Origin: Euperipatoides rowelli
Lineage: Eukaryota; Onychophora; Udeonychophora; Euonychophora; Peripatopsidae
Strand: one strand, 5' to 3'
NCBI GenBank assembly: GCA_003024985.2
Contig: PXIH01S0002168.1
DNA: 10,864 bases
A model generated the notes under the pieces. The model did not search any database, was not told the DNA's origin, and was given only the letters and a program-made list of their open reading frames with translations. Of the stretch, positions 1-7,672 are shown in pieces. The translations under genes were made by a program, and so were the position numbers. Numbering within the stretch: position 1 is the first letter of the stretch; the number at the start of each line of letters is the position of its first letter.

Positions 1-827
1 TTTTCCCTTTATGTTCTCTAATTTTTATTTTCGCTTTTTTCTTACTTAACAAATATTCTTCCCATTTTTCTTCATTTATTTTATTATCATTACCAATCTT
101 TATACTTTTCTTATATTCCCTATTTGCCTTCTTCCTCTCTTTTATTAACTCCTCTCTCTTTATTCCAGCCCTTAATGCACTTTCCATTCTTCCGAGCTCC
201 TTTTCCTAATTTTATTTCTGCACTCTCATTCATAGTCTCAATCATCCTCTCATACCCTATTCCCTTTTCACATTTNAATCTTCTATTTATCTCTATACCA
301 AATCTATCTAACTTCCCTTTTCCTTTAATATTCCATCCCATCCCTATTTCCTTCCTATTTTCATTAAATCTATCCACTCTAACTCCCCCTATTGTAATTG
401 TTATTAAATTATGATCTGATACACATCCCTTTTCCTCCTCATCCCATATTTTTATTTTCCCAATTTCATTAACCCATTTTCCTTCTACTAATATATAATC
501 AATGACTGACTTTTGAACTCCTCTACACCATGTAATCATTCCTTCACATATACCTAATAAATTCCCTATTTCCATATTTGTTCTTATACAAAATTCTTTT
601 AACATCATACCATTTCTATTTTCTTCTTCTCCCATTTCATCTATATGTCCATTAAAATCCCCCATTATCAATACTCTCAATTTCTCACTCCTGAAACTCT
701 CAATATCTTTCTCCATGCACTTATAAATACTTTTATTCCATTCCACATCACTTCCTTCCTTATTTGTTGCCATATATACTATTCCCAACATTATCTTGTT
801 TTCACCTTTCCCTATCTTTACCCACAT
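1..827 (-). mobile_element. 5'-truncated LINE (CR1/L2-like) fragment, EN region, copy A
   Basis: This is a second copy of the retrotransposon seen at about 3546-7672, in the opposite orientation. Its homology begins at 827 (matching the plus copy from about 4498) and continues to the left edge of the window (matching the plus copy to about 5345), so the RT, C-terminus and 3' tail lie outside. Sequence at 829-870 does not resemble the upstream part of the plus copy, which fits 5' truncation, the usual outcome of incomplete target-primed reverse transcription. No target duplication can be tested because the 3' end is missing. It is far less decayed than the plus copy, which suggests a younger insertion. 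Base 276 is N. Confidence 0.88.
1..827 (-). pseudogene. LINE ORF2 fragment: APE-type endonuclease domain
   Basis: The reading frame from 827 down to the TAG at 122-120 codes for 235 residues of an exonuclease-endonuclease-phosphatase (APE-like) domain, the nicking enzyme of non-LTR retrotransposons. Visible motifs are MGDFNGHI (GDFN at residues 56-59, catalytic Asp and Asn), TWCRGVQKSVIDYILV (residues 99-114) and SDHNLITI (residues 137-144, catalytic Asp-His). The N-terminal EN part carrying the Asn and Glu catalytic residues is missing through truncation, so the Met at 825-827 is not a true start. After GWNKE (near position 160) a one-base shift in a GA-rich stretch puts the frame into a stop. 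A neighbouring frame then continues as NREYKKSIKIGND and EEKWEEYLLSKKK to the window edge, matching the EN-RT linker of the plus copy. The fragment is non-functional. Confidence 0.88.
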
Positions 828-828
828 A

Positions 829-1367
829 TGTAATGAAATATTTGTATAATGACTTCAGCACCCCCTATTTTCTTTTAAACTTAATTAATTAGACTGTTGC
901 ACCTTGTCACTTTTGTTTCTGTATTTATAAAGCATCTAGAAAAATTCCGTTAGTATTTTTTATTTTTTAAATATATCTAATGGGTTATTTATTTTTTGAA
1001 ATAGTCTAGTGACTGTGATGGCTTGCCCTTTGCCGATTTTGTTGACATTCTATAATCAGGAGAAAAAAAATTCACACAAACAAACAAAAAAAAACTTAAG
1101 AAGGTTTATTAAAATCTCTTTCTTTCTGTCAAATACAAAACTAAAGAATTACTGGAGCTCATTTCTTTCTCAGATCAAAGCTTTCAGTAATTGATAAAAT
1201 ACATTGGATCTTTAAAAAAAAATTATTTTTAGAAATTAAATTTGTCGAAAAAAAATATTTTGAAATTTATTCCTTTCAAATACGTCTACATTCTGTTAAT
1301 CTTTATTTTATGTTTATTTTATTTGAACTCAATACATTAATGAATTGACATTATATCTACTTTAAGA
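829..1367. other. AT-rich intergenic sequence, no gene seen
   Basis: Between LINE copy A and the first MITE there are only short open frames and A/T homopolymers. Examples are runs of A near 1063-1095 and near 1213 and 1248. A CACAAACAAACAAAAA stretch near 1074-1092 resembles a simple (CAAA)n repeat. I see no recognisable protein motif, RNA gene or promoter element. Confidence 0.6.
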
Positions 1368-1739
1368 CAGGGGCTCGCTAAGAGGAGTGGGAGGGAGATT
1401 GAGGGGGGGGGGGCAGCTTTGCCCTCCAGATTTTTCCGAAATTGCGGAAGTTGGGAACTTTTGGATTGCCAGTTGTAAAATCCCAGTTGAAGGAGAAGGA
1501 TAAATTGTTGTTAAATTAAAAAAAAAATGTAATGAAATATTTTTGTACTGGATGTGAATTTTAAAACCTGAGAAATTTAACATTTTGGCGCACTAACATG
1601 AATCTGAAGATAAGAGACAAGGACCTGGTCACCCAGCAGCGGTTCAATAGTTGTGAATTGGGAAATTGAGGAGTCAGAGTTTGGAAATTTCTCATTTTTC
1701 TCCCCCCCCTTCCAATAATATTTTCTTGCTAAGGCACTG
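1368..1739. mobile_element. Decayed non-autonomous DNA transposon (hAT-like MITE)
   Basis: The left end reads CAGGGGCTCGCTAAGA and the reverse complement of the right end reads CAGTGCCTTAGCAAGA, so the ends are imperfect inverted repeats. A homopolymer follows at a similar distance from each end: G11 at 1403-1413 on the left and C8 at 1702-1709 on the right, which is G8 when read inward. The flanking octamers CTTTAAGA (1360-1367) and TTTCAAGG (1740-1747) agree at 5 of 8 positions and the three differences are all transitions, as expected of an old 8-bp target duplication. CAG(G/T)GGCGTAGC-like ends are known to me from hAT-type non-autonomous elements. There is no transposase frame within the 372 bp. 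Confidence 0.5.
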
Positions 1740-3220
1740 TTTCAAGGCTATGTACAGGTGCAGAGGTGTCCCTGGCCACCTATGCACATGAACATATCCT
1801 TGAATGAGTTACATTAATTATTTAAAAATATTTAAAACTTACTTTGAGCTTAATTTCTAATTTTAAAGTGAAGAGTTAGGAAAATGCAATTTTTATGTAA
1901 AAATATATTTTCCTGAATTTTAGAGAAACATTTGAGTTTGCTGCCATAGAGTAAAATTTTATAAAATTATTGTATGTTGAAACAAAGTGGTAATTTAAAA
2001 ATGTCATATTTTTATAGTGCCAAAACTAAAGTCTGTAAGAGAATTTAAAAATCTTTTAATTATGTAAATTTCTGTAAATTTTATTGACATTTTTGTATTT
2101 CTATGTTATCATCGAAGTAGAAAAATGCAAACTGTCTGTCTCAAGCGGTTAATAGTGCGACTATTTTCGTTCATTTGATTGATGCCGTAACGTCACCAAT
2201 TGGACTCTGTTTAGGTTGTAGACACATATGAACATTTTTATCAATGATAGCCTATTGATCCAGGGGTGTTGGAAACTTTTAATTAAGCGCCTAAAATTGG
2301 CACGCTGTGTATGTGCTTCACATTCAAAAGATGGATACCGGAAGTTTATACTGTGGCGAGTGAAAGGTTGTAAACAATGTCTTAACTTCAACATCTGTGC
2401 TTTAAATTATATGCAAACCTATATACAGATCAAAACAAAGCTAATCAACTCCAAATCAAGTTGGAACTGTAATAATTAATGTGTTTTGGAGCGTACTATA
2501 TACCGCTATGGTTAATAATGTTTTTCAAAGTCCACATAGTTTTTTCCAGTTAAAACGTCAGACCAATGGTTATTTTAGCATCTAACAACACCACATCTGT
2601 AATTATTTATTCAGACAATAATGCCAAGTGAAAATTGCACCACAAATAAGGTTTATGGAGTTAAATATCATCCATAGAATTAGCACATCCAATAACAACT
2701 CATTAAGTATATACCCAAAAATAACAGGTAGACTTAAACTCGATCCCAATGGATTTAGCTCATTCTGGTTCTACTTTCAAGAACGGCCAATGGGTCAGGC
2801 ACTGGCCAAATAAACTCAGAACCCTGGCGTCTATCTCCAGTACCTTTCTGCCTATACTATACTATTTACACTTCGACAAATTATTCCAAGTCAGTGATAT
2901 TTCTGATTATTGAATAAATATGCAGATCTTTCACCACAGATTCTACCTCCATGTCTACTGTAATATGTCTATCCGTGATATTTTGTGTTTAGTAAATTTT
3001 ATTTATTTACTTTAGACTGTCACACAGTACCACTTCAGAAGACCTCTAATATCATCGGAACTGCTGCCTTAACCTATCTGCCTCTACTTAGTTTATCCTG
3101 GGGGATTAAAAAATCATCTGTCTGGGTAATTTTTCTTTTTAAATTTTTTTCTAAATTAAAAATTCTCTCACTTAAGGCACTAGTTAGTAATTTAGTTTTA
3201 ATTAGTTTAATATCTTGTGA

Positions 3221-3236
3221 GGTGTGTGGGTGTGTG
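3221..3236. repeat. Short imperfect GT microsatellite
   Basis: An interrupted (GT)n tract, GGTGTGTGGGTGTGTG, followed by a run of T. It is short and has no evident role. Confidence 0.7.
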
Positions 3237-3331
3237 TTTTTTTAAAGGGGGAATATTTTAATTTTTTTATTGTCTTGTCTGTATAGAAAATATATTTATT
3301 AATTTTATGTAAGCCTATTTGGTGATTTTAA

Positions 3332-3359
3332 TTTTTTTTTTTTTTTTTGCATTTTGCAG
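3332..3359 (+). promoter_or_regulatory. Possible 3' splice acceptor (T17 tract plus TTTTGCAG)
   Basis: A run of 17 T, then GC, then ATTTTGCAG with the AG at 3358-3359, matches the eukaryotic polypyrimidine-tract plus CAG acceptor pattern. The following sequence has a stop within a few codons in at least one frame and an AATAAA at 3368-3373, so any exon would be non-coding. T-rich runs are common in this DNA, so a chance match is a real possibility. Confidence 0.2.
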
Positions 3360-3563
3360 AAACTAAAATAAATTAGTAGCAGATTACTGTGTTAGCATTT
3401 TTTTTGGAATGCAAATTTTAATAAATTAGAAAAAAAAAGATAACGTAGCTTTAAAGTGAATATTGGAGTCTGTCGTCATTTCTGCATAACATAATTAAGT
3501 AGGCTAGTTATTTTAAATTGTGATTGATTATTTTTAGTCAGATTGTGTTATTCAGGTGAATGG

Positions 3564-4154
3564 ATGGGCAGCAGTGCTAATCCTTCTATTAGGATTATAG
3601 TTCAAAAGAGAGAGATGGGACTTGATATAGGGGAGTTACTTATAGGGGATTAATGTATTAGGGGAGCAGAGAATATTTGGAATAAAGAGGATATTTGGGG
3701 GTAGATGTAGGGATGCACTAGGGGAGCTAAGATTAAGGATGTAATGAAGGTTATAGAGAAAAGTGTGAGAGGGGAGTAAGTAATAATATTAGTAGGGACA
3801 AATGATATTGAAGCTACGGATGAGGAAGAGATTTTAGATAGGATGAAGGGTTTGATAGGGATAGCAAAGTATTATACAAGTGTGGTTGAGATGGTGGGAA
3901 TTTTACCAAGATTTGATAGGAATGGGAAGTGGAATGTTAAAATAGAGAGGGTGAATAAAAGGATGAGTGGGATATGTGAGGATGAGGGGGTTGGTTTTAA
4001 TAATTTGGGCCATACATTTTTTAATAGAAATTTTTATGGGAGAGACAGTTTGCATTTACATAGGAAAGGTGATGCTATTCTTGGAAATTGTTTAAAGAAT
4101 ATTAGTAGGATAAGAAAGATGAAAGAGGGTAGGCTTAGGTCTAGGAAAGATTAA
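3564..4154 (+). pseudogene. LINE ORF1: SGNH/GDSL-hydrolase-like (esterase) domain
   Basis: In a single frame (196 codons if read through stops) the SGNH blocks appear in order. GELLIGD-stop-CIRGA (3630-3668) is block I, ILVGTNDIE (3786-3812) is block III with its catalytic-type Asn, and RDSLHLHRKGDAI (codons around 4045-4080) is block V with the Asp-x-x-His pair. The intact stretch 3843-4154 covers the second half of the domain. Stops lie at 3651, 3702, 3708 and 3777; the first sits exactly where the catalytic Ser of GDS should be. The ATG at 3564 is the earliest in-frame start after the possible insertion boundary, but the true start could have been further upstream and lost. SGNH esterase domains are known in ORF1 of some CR1 and L2 elements, where they are thought to help retrotransposition by an undefined route. 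The frame ends 75 bp before the first recognisable EN residues. Confidence 0.75.
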
Positions 4155-4228
4155 AGGAAACAAAGAGGAAATGAAGAAATATAAGGGTGGGAATAGTAAA
4201 AATGTGAAAATAATAGGAGAAAGCCTTT

Positions 4229-5050
4229 AAAAATAACTCAATAAAGATAGGTTTTATAAATATGTAGGGTGGGAGGAGAAAGGAAAGATGGGATGATTTA
4301 ATGGGAATGTGTGAGAATGATAAAATAAATTACCTAGGAATGGTGGAAACGCAATTAAGAGAAATGGAGATACCACATTTATTGGGGAATTGGTATGGAG
4401 TAATAGAGAAAGGGAAGCAAAAAAAGGAGGAGGGGTAGGTATATAGGGAATGAAGGGTTCTAATATAGTAGATGAGGGAAGGAATTGTAAAGAACAAGTA
4501 TGGGTAAAGATAGGGAAGGGAGATGAAAAGATAGCGTTAGGAGTAGTTTAAATTGCAACAAATAAGGATGACGAGGTTACCGAAATTGAACAAAAATATA
4601 TATAAATGTATGGAAAGGGATATTGAAATATTTAGGCAAAAAAGAATGAAAATTATGATAATGGGTGCTTTTAATGGACATATTGAAGAATTGGGGGAAG
4701 ATGATAAATATAAATTGGGTAATGTTAAAGGAATTTTGTGTAAGAACGAATATGGAGATAGGAAATTTAATGTACGCATGTGAGAGAATGGTTACATTGT
4801 GTAGAGGAGTACAAAAATCAGTCATAGATTATATTTTAGTGGGATGAGAGTGGGTTCGGGAAATAAGGAAAATAAAAATTTGGGATGAGGAAGATAAAGG
4901 ATGTGAATATGATGACAACCTTTTGACCACTACGATAGGGGTTATACGTCTAAAAATGAGGAAGTAAGCAAATATATTAAATATAAAGAAAGTAGGATAG
5001 AAATCGAAGGGGGATGGGAAATAAAAGGAAAAGAAAAATTAAGAAGTATG
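4229..5050 (+). other. EN domain remnant of LINE ORF2
   Basis: The sequence reads IKIGFINM-stop-G (4241-4270), NYLGMVETQL (from 4328, with the conserved catalytic-type Glu at 4346-4348), then, after a shift, GGGVGI (4426-4443) and VWVKIGKGDEKIALG (4498-4542). It continues as NKNIYKCMERDIEIFR and MIMGAFNGHIEELGED (4655-4702), then VTLCRGVQKSVIDYILVG (to about 4846). Copy A has GDFNGH where this copy has GAFNGH, so the catalytic Asp is replaced by Ala at 4667-4669. Copy A has SDHN where this copy has YDDN, so the catalytic His is Asp at 4914-4916. Both losses would abolish nicking. Confidence 0.85.
4954..4986 (+). repeat. Exact 33-bp direct repeat, first unit (in EN)
   Basis: This unit is identical to 5577-5609. 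It starts AAATGAGGAAGTAAGC and ends TTAAATATAA. It lies in the EN just after the TTTIGVIR block. Here copy B has about eight more residues than copy A (VSKYIKYK-like sequence between GVIR and GGW), so this unit is the likely inserted one. Confidence 0.85.
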
Positions 5051-5576
5051 GGAAGGAGTTAAATGGAAGATTGAAATACGAAAAAGGTATAGGATATAAA
5101 AGGCTGGTTGAGATAATGAAGGAGAGTGCCAAAATGAAGCTTGGTAAGAGATTGAGGAGGATTGGAAAACATAGAAGAGGATGAAATAAGGAATTAAAGG
5201 AGATAATAAGGGTTAAGAAGAAAGAGAATAGAGAATATAAGATAGGTTTAAAAAATGATCAGGGAGAAGAAATAATCAAATAAAAATGGGAAGAATATAT
5301 GCAAAGTAAAAGAAAGGGTAAAATTAAAATAGGGAAGAATAGGGGAAGGATGGATACTGGATAGAGAGTTAATGAAGGAAATAAGAGAAGGGGGTTGTGA
5401 AGGATGTAGAAAGTTTTGGAGAAATGTTAAGATTAGAAAAGGAGGGGAAAAGGAAGCACAGGGATTACAAGGAGTAAATGGTGAGACAAGTGATTAAGTA
5501 GATCTGAAAAAGATTTTAGATGAGTATGTAAATGGGTTACAGGAGGGTGAAGGCAAAGGGGTAAACATAGGGATAG

Positions 5577-5609
5577 AAATGAGGAAGTAAGCAAATATAT
5601 TAAATATAA
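5577..5609 (+). repeat. Exact 33-bp direct repeat, second unit (EN-RT linker)
   Basis: This unit is identical to 4954-4986 and starts 623 bp after it. It lies in the linker upstream of the RT. Copy A does not reach this position, so I cannot tell directly whether the unit is ancestral here, but the local frame reads on naturally into the linker. Confidence 0.85.
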
Positions 5610-5819
5610 GAGGGAAGGATTATAGTAATAGATGTGGGTATGTTTAACAAAATAATAGATAAAATGAGGGACACTAAGGCTAGAGGTTTGGAAGGGATTG
5701 CAATTGAGATGGTTAAAGTGTTGGACATTGAAGGTATATAGAATAATATTAAAAAAAAAGTAAGGAAATTATAATTAATGATGGAAAAAGACTGATGAAT
5801 GGAGATAGACAAGGATAGA

Positions 5820-6500
5820 TTAATTTATAAAGGGAAGGGAAAGAATAAGGGGAAATTGGAAAATTATAGGCCAATAGCAGTGACCTGTGGTTTATATAAA
5901 ATATTTATGTATGTTATGAATTAATGGATAATGGATTGGATGGAAGGAAATAAACTACAGCATGGTCTCAGAAAAGATAGGAACATGTAGGACTGTTTGT
6001 TTATTATATCACAACTTATTGAAAAAAGTAGGCTATGAGAGAAAACTCAGAATGGTAATTAATTTTTTGGATTTAAGTAAAGAATATGATATGGTAGATA
6101 TGGAAATTTTATGGAAAATTTTGATAAAGAAAAGGATGAGAGAGGATTGGGTGAGAATTATTCAAAATACATAAGAAGATAATATAAATATACTGTATAT
6201 CAATGGGAGGGAATAAATTCTAAAGAGATAAAATGTAAAAGAGGGCTCAGACAAGGATGTCCCATTGCAGCTATATTATTCTTACTATATATAAATGAAT
6301 TAGATAAAGGACTAATGAATTTGGAGAGAGGAATGTATTTGAGGGGTACAGGAAAAAGGTTACCAGGGTTATTGTTTGCAGATGATATAGTTTTTCTTTT
6401 GCCGAAAATAAGGATGATATGCAGGTACTATTGGGATATGCAGTGAGATAGGGAAGAAACTTAAAATGGAATTTAATATAGAGAAATCTAAAGTTTTATG
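5820..6500 (+). other. Reverse transcriptase domain remnant of LINE ORF2
   Basis: The N-terminal RT motifs are seen at 5820-5921 as LIYKGKGKNKGKLENYRPIA and GLYKIF, followed by QHGLRKDRNM-stop-DCLFIISQL (5958-6018). Motif A is FLDLSKEYDMVD (6064-6099), with the catalytic-type Asp at 6070-6072 and Glu where Ala is usual in SKAYD. Motif B is RGLRQGCPIAAILFLLYINE (6240-6299). Motif C is LLFADDIVFLL (6369-6401), keeping both Asp residues at 6381-6386. Further on, KMEFNIEKSKVLWINKREI (6463-6519) is the usual 'K-T/S-E/K' region after motif C. Motifs 1-2 are in one frame, motif A in another and motifs B-C in the first again, so at least two frame changes lie inside the domain. Confidence 0.88.
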
Positions 6501-7263
6501 GATAAATAAGAGGGAGATTGGTCATGGAAATTGGGGAATGAGGGGTTAGAGGAGGTAGAATAATATGAGTATTTAAGGATAATGATGAGTACAAGGAAGG
6601 ATTATTTGAAGGGATGGGAGGAGAAAACAATAGAGAAATGAAAAGAAACAAGGATATTATTTAAAGAGTGGCTTGTATGAGCTATAGAAGATATGAGGTG
6701 ATTAGAATATTATGGAAAGTGATAGCAGTGCCAGGAGTTATGCATGGAATGATGTATTGGTAATGTCAGGAAGAGTGAGTAAGAAATAGAGAAAATGCAA
6801 AGGGAGATGGGTAGATATGCATTTTTTAGGAAATATATATACGGCAGTTGAAGCAATTCAAGGGGATATGGGATGGAGTACCTTTGAAGATAGGGAAAGG
6901 AGTGCTAAGTTAAGAAGATTTGGAGATTACAATTGATAGGAGTAGAGAGAGTGTAAGTGGTGTTTTTCAGGGATAGTTTTATGAGGACGACAAAGTCAAG
7001 ATGGTGAAAAGAGTTATATTGATGACAAAGGTATCGATAAAGATAGAATAGGGTATAATTTAAGTTTTTGGGAAGGAGAGATGAAAAGAGTGACTGAAGG
7101 AATGGATTTTAAAAAAATGGGGGAAACAGGTGGGCAAGGTGGTTAGAGGGAGGGGAGAGGAGGTGGAAAGAAGGGGTATATGAGAAGGAAATATTAGAAT
7201 TATATAGATATAAAAAATTATTGAAGAGAAAAGGAAACTATATGGCAATGATAGAGGAAGTAT

Positions 7264-7581
7264 GCTGTTATTTCAAGCAAGGACAGTGAGTTTGGGAACC
7301 AAAGTTAGAAAGAGAAAGTTTGGGGAGAGGAGGAAACATTATGTGGTTTATGTGTCAAAAATGAGGAAGATGTGAGGCATATATTGTTAGAGTGTGAGGG
7401 GTTGAGAAGGAAGAGGGAGATGATAATGAAAAATGAAGGCAGAGAGGGTGATGAGAAAGCAAGAGAAATATATAGGATGGTTAAATGGCTGGGTTTTGAG
7501 GGGGAGGGAGGATGGATCGGGTGGGTGAAAATATTGCTGATTGTGTGGGAAAAAAAGGGAGGGGTGGATAGAGGGGATTAG
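7264..7581 (+). other. C-terminal CCHC zinc-knuckle segment of LINE ORF2
   Basis: The segment starts with LLFQARTVSLGTK, similar to the L-x-A-R-T-G-S-L block that commonly precedes the C-terminal zinc motif of such ORF2 proteins. After a frame change, the frame open from at least 7312 reads WGEEETLCGLCVKN, EEDVRHILLECEG and on to the TAG at 7579. The zinc ligands fit C-x2-C-x8-H-x4-C, at codons 7342, 7351, 7378 and 7393. This is the best preserved part of ORF2 in this copy, with roughly 90 uninterrupted codons. The knuckle is thought to bind nucleic acid during target-primed reverse transcription. Confidence 0.8.
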
Positions 7582-7672
7582 TTTTTTTTTTAGTTTGAGG
7601 TGAGGAATAATGGCTAACATCTTAGGATGTCTCCGGGAAAAAAGAGAAGCCAAATCTTAGTCATAGTCATAG
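7582..7672 (+). other. LINE 3' UTR with stem-loop and TAGTCA repeat tail
   Basis: After the ORF2 stop there is a T-run, then a perfect 5-bp stem with a 4-base loop (ACATC-TTAG-GATGT, 7617-7630), then about 27 bp, then TAGTCATAGTCATAG (7658-7672), two and a half units of a 6-bp repeat. CR1/L2-clade elements typically end in a conserved stem-loop followed by short tandem repeats rather than a poly-A tail, and the RT recognises that end. The match to this arrangement is good, although this particular repeat unit is not one I recognise. Confidence 0.55.

Larger units (their letters stand above)
1740..3545. other. AT-rich intergenic sequence, no convincing gene
   Basis: About 1.8 kb between the first MITE and LINE copy B. 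Short open frames at 2228-2479 (83 codons), 2628-2813 and 2985-3245 have no motif I can recognise and no consistent coding signature. The stretch 2188-2200 holds a CRE-like TAACGTCA immediately followed by CCAAT, which could be a chance promoter-like pair. A T17 tract with TTTTGCAG lies at 3332-3359. Nothing else is supportable. Confidence 0.55.
4229..7581 (+). pseudogene. LINE ORF2: endonuclease-reverse transcriptase, degenerate
   Basis: This polyprotein gene would have encoded the nicking and copying enzyme of the element. Domains in order are EN (about 4229-5050), a lysine-rich linker (about 5050-5800), RT (about 5820-6500), a poorly preserved thumb region, and a C-terminal cysteine-rich segment ending at the TAG 7579-7581. 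I could not identify a start codon: in the EN frame stops lie at 4211 and 4214. Frame changes are visible in an A7 run at about 4419-4425, between 4549 and 4575, between 5990 and 6045, between 6170 and 6234, after about 6400, and before 7320. In-frame stops include 4265, 4549, 5922 and 5988. The remaining open stretches are too short to make a working enzyme. The 1100 bp after the RT is recognisable only in patches. Confidence 0.85.
3546..7672 (+). mobile_element. Nearly full-length, decayed LINE (CR1/L2-like), copy B
   Basis: One non-LTR retrotransposon is laid out in order: an SGNH-like ORF1, then ORF2 with APE endonuclease, linker, reverse transcriptase, thumb and C-terminal CCHC zinc-knuckle, then a 3' UTR of about 90 bp with a stem-loop and a short repeat tail. 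The frame is broken by many stops and several frame changes, so the copy is dead. The left boundary is an inference: TAGTCAGATTG at 3535-3545 resembles TAGTCATAGATTG at 7664-7676, a possible target duplication, and coding-like sequence begins near 3564. Assignment to CR1/L2-like elements rests on the esterase-type ORF1, APE EN plus RT order and short-repeat 3' end. A phylogeny of the RT would be needed to name the clade. The sense strand is strikingly rich in A and G and poor in C throughout. Confidence 0.88.

Noticed and set aside
124-414. Plus-strand open frame rich in Ser, Pro, Leu and Phe.
   Set aside because: It is the antisense shadow of the minus-strand LINE endonuclease; the purine-rich sense strand gives long open antisense frames.
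2188-2200. TAACGTCA followed by CCAAT, like a CRE plus CCAAT-box promoter.
   Set aside because: One mismatch to the CRE, no TATA or initiator element placed convincingly, and no recognisable gene follows. The 83-codon frame at 2228 has no motif.
2261-2291. CAGGGGTGTTGGAAACTTTT resembles a hAT terminal repeat.
   Set aside because: No inverted partner end and no duplicated flank could be found on either side, so it is unsupported as an element.
7387-7653. Minus-strand open frame of 88 codons.
   Set aside because: It is antisense to the LINE C-terminal zinc-knuckle region, with Pro/Ser/His-rich composition caused by the purine-rich sense strand.
3546-7672. A retrovirus or LTR element as the source of the reverse transcriptase.
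   Set aside because: There are no LTRs, protease, integrase or gag. The APE endonuclease lies upstream of the RT, and the order and FADD motif are those of a non-LTR element.
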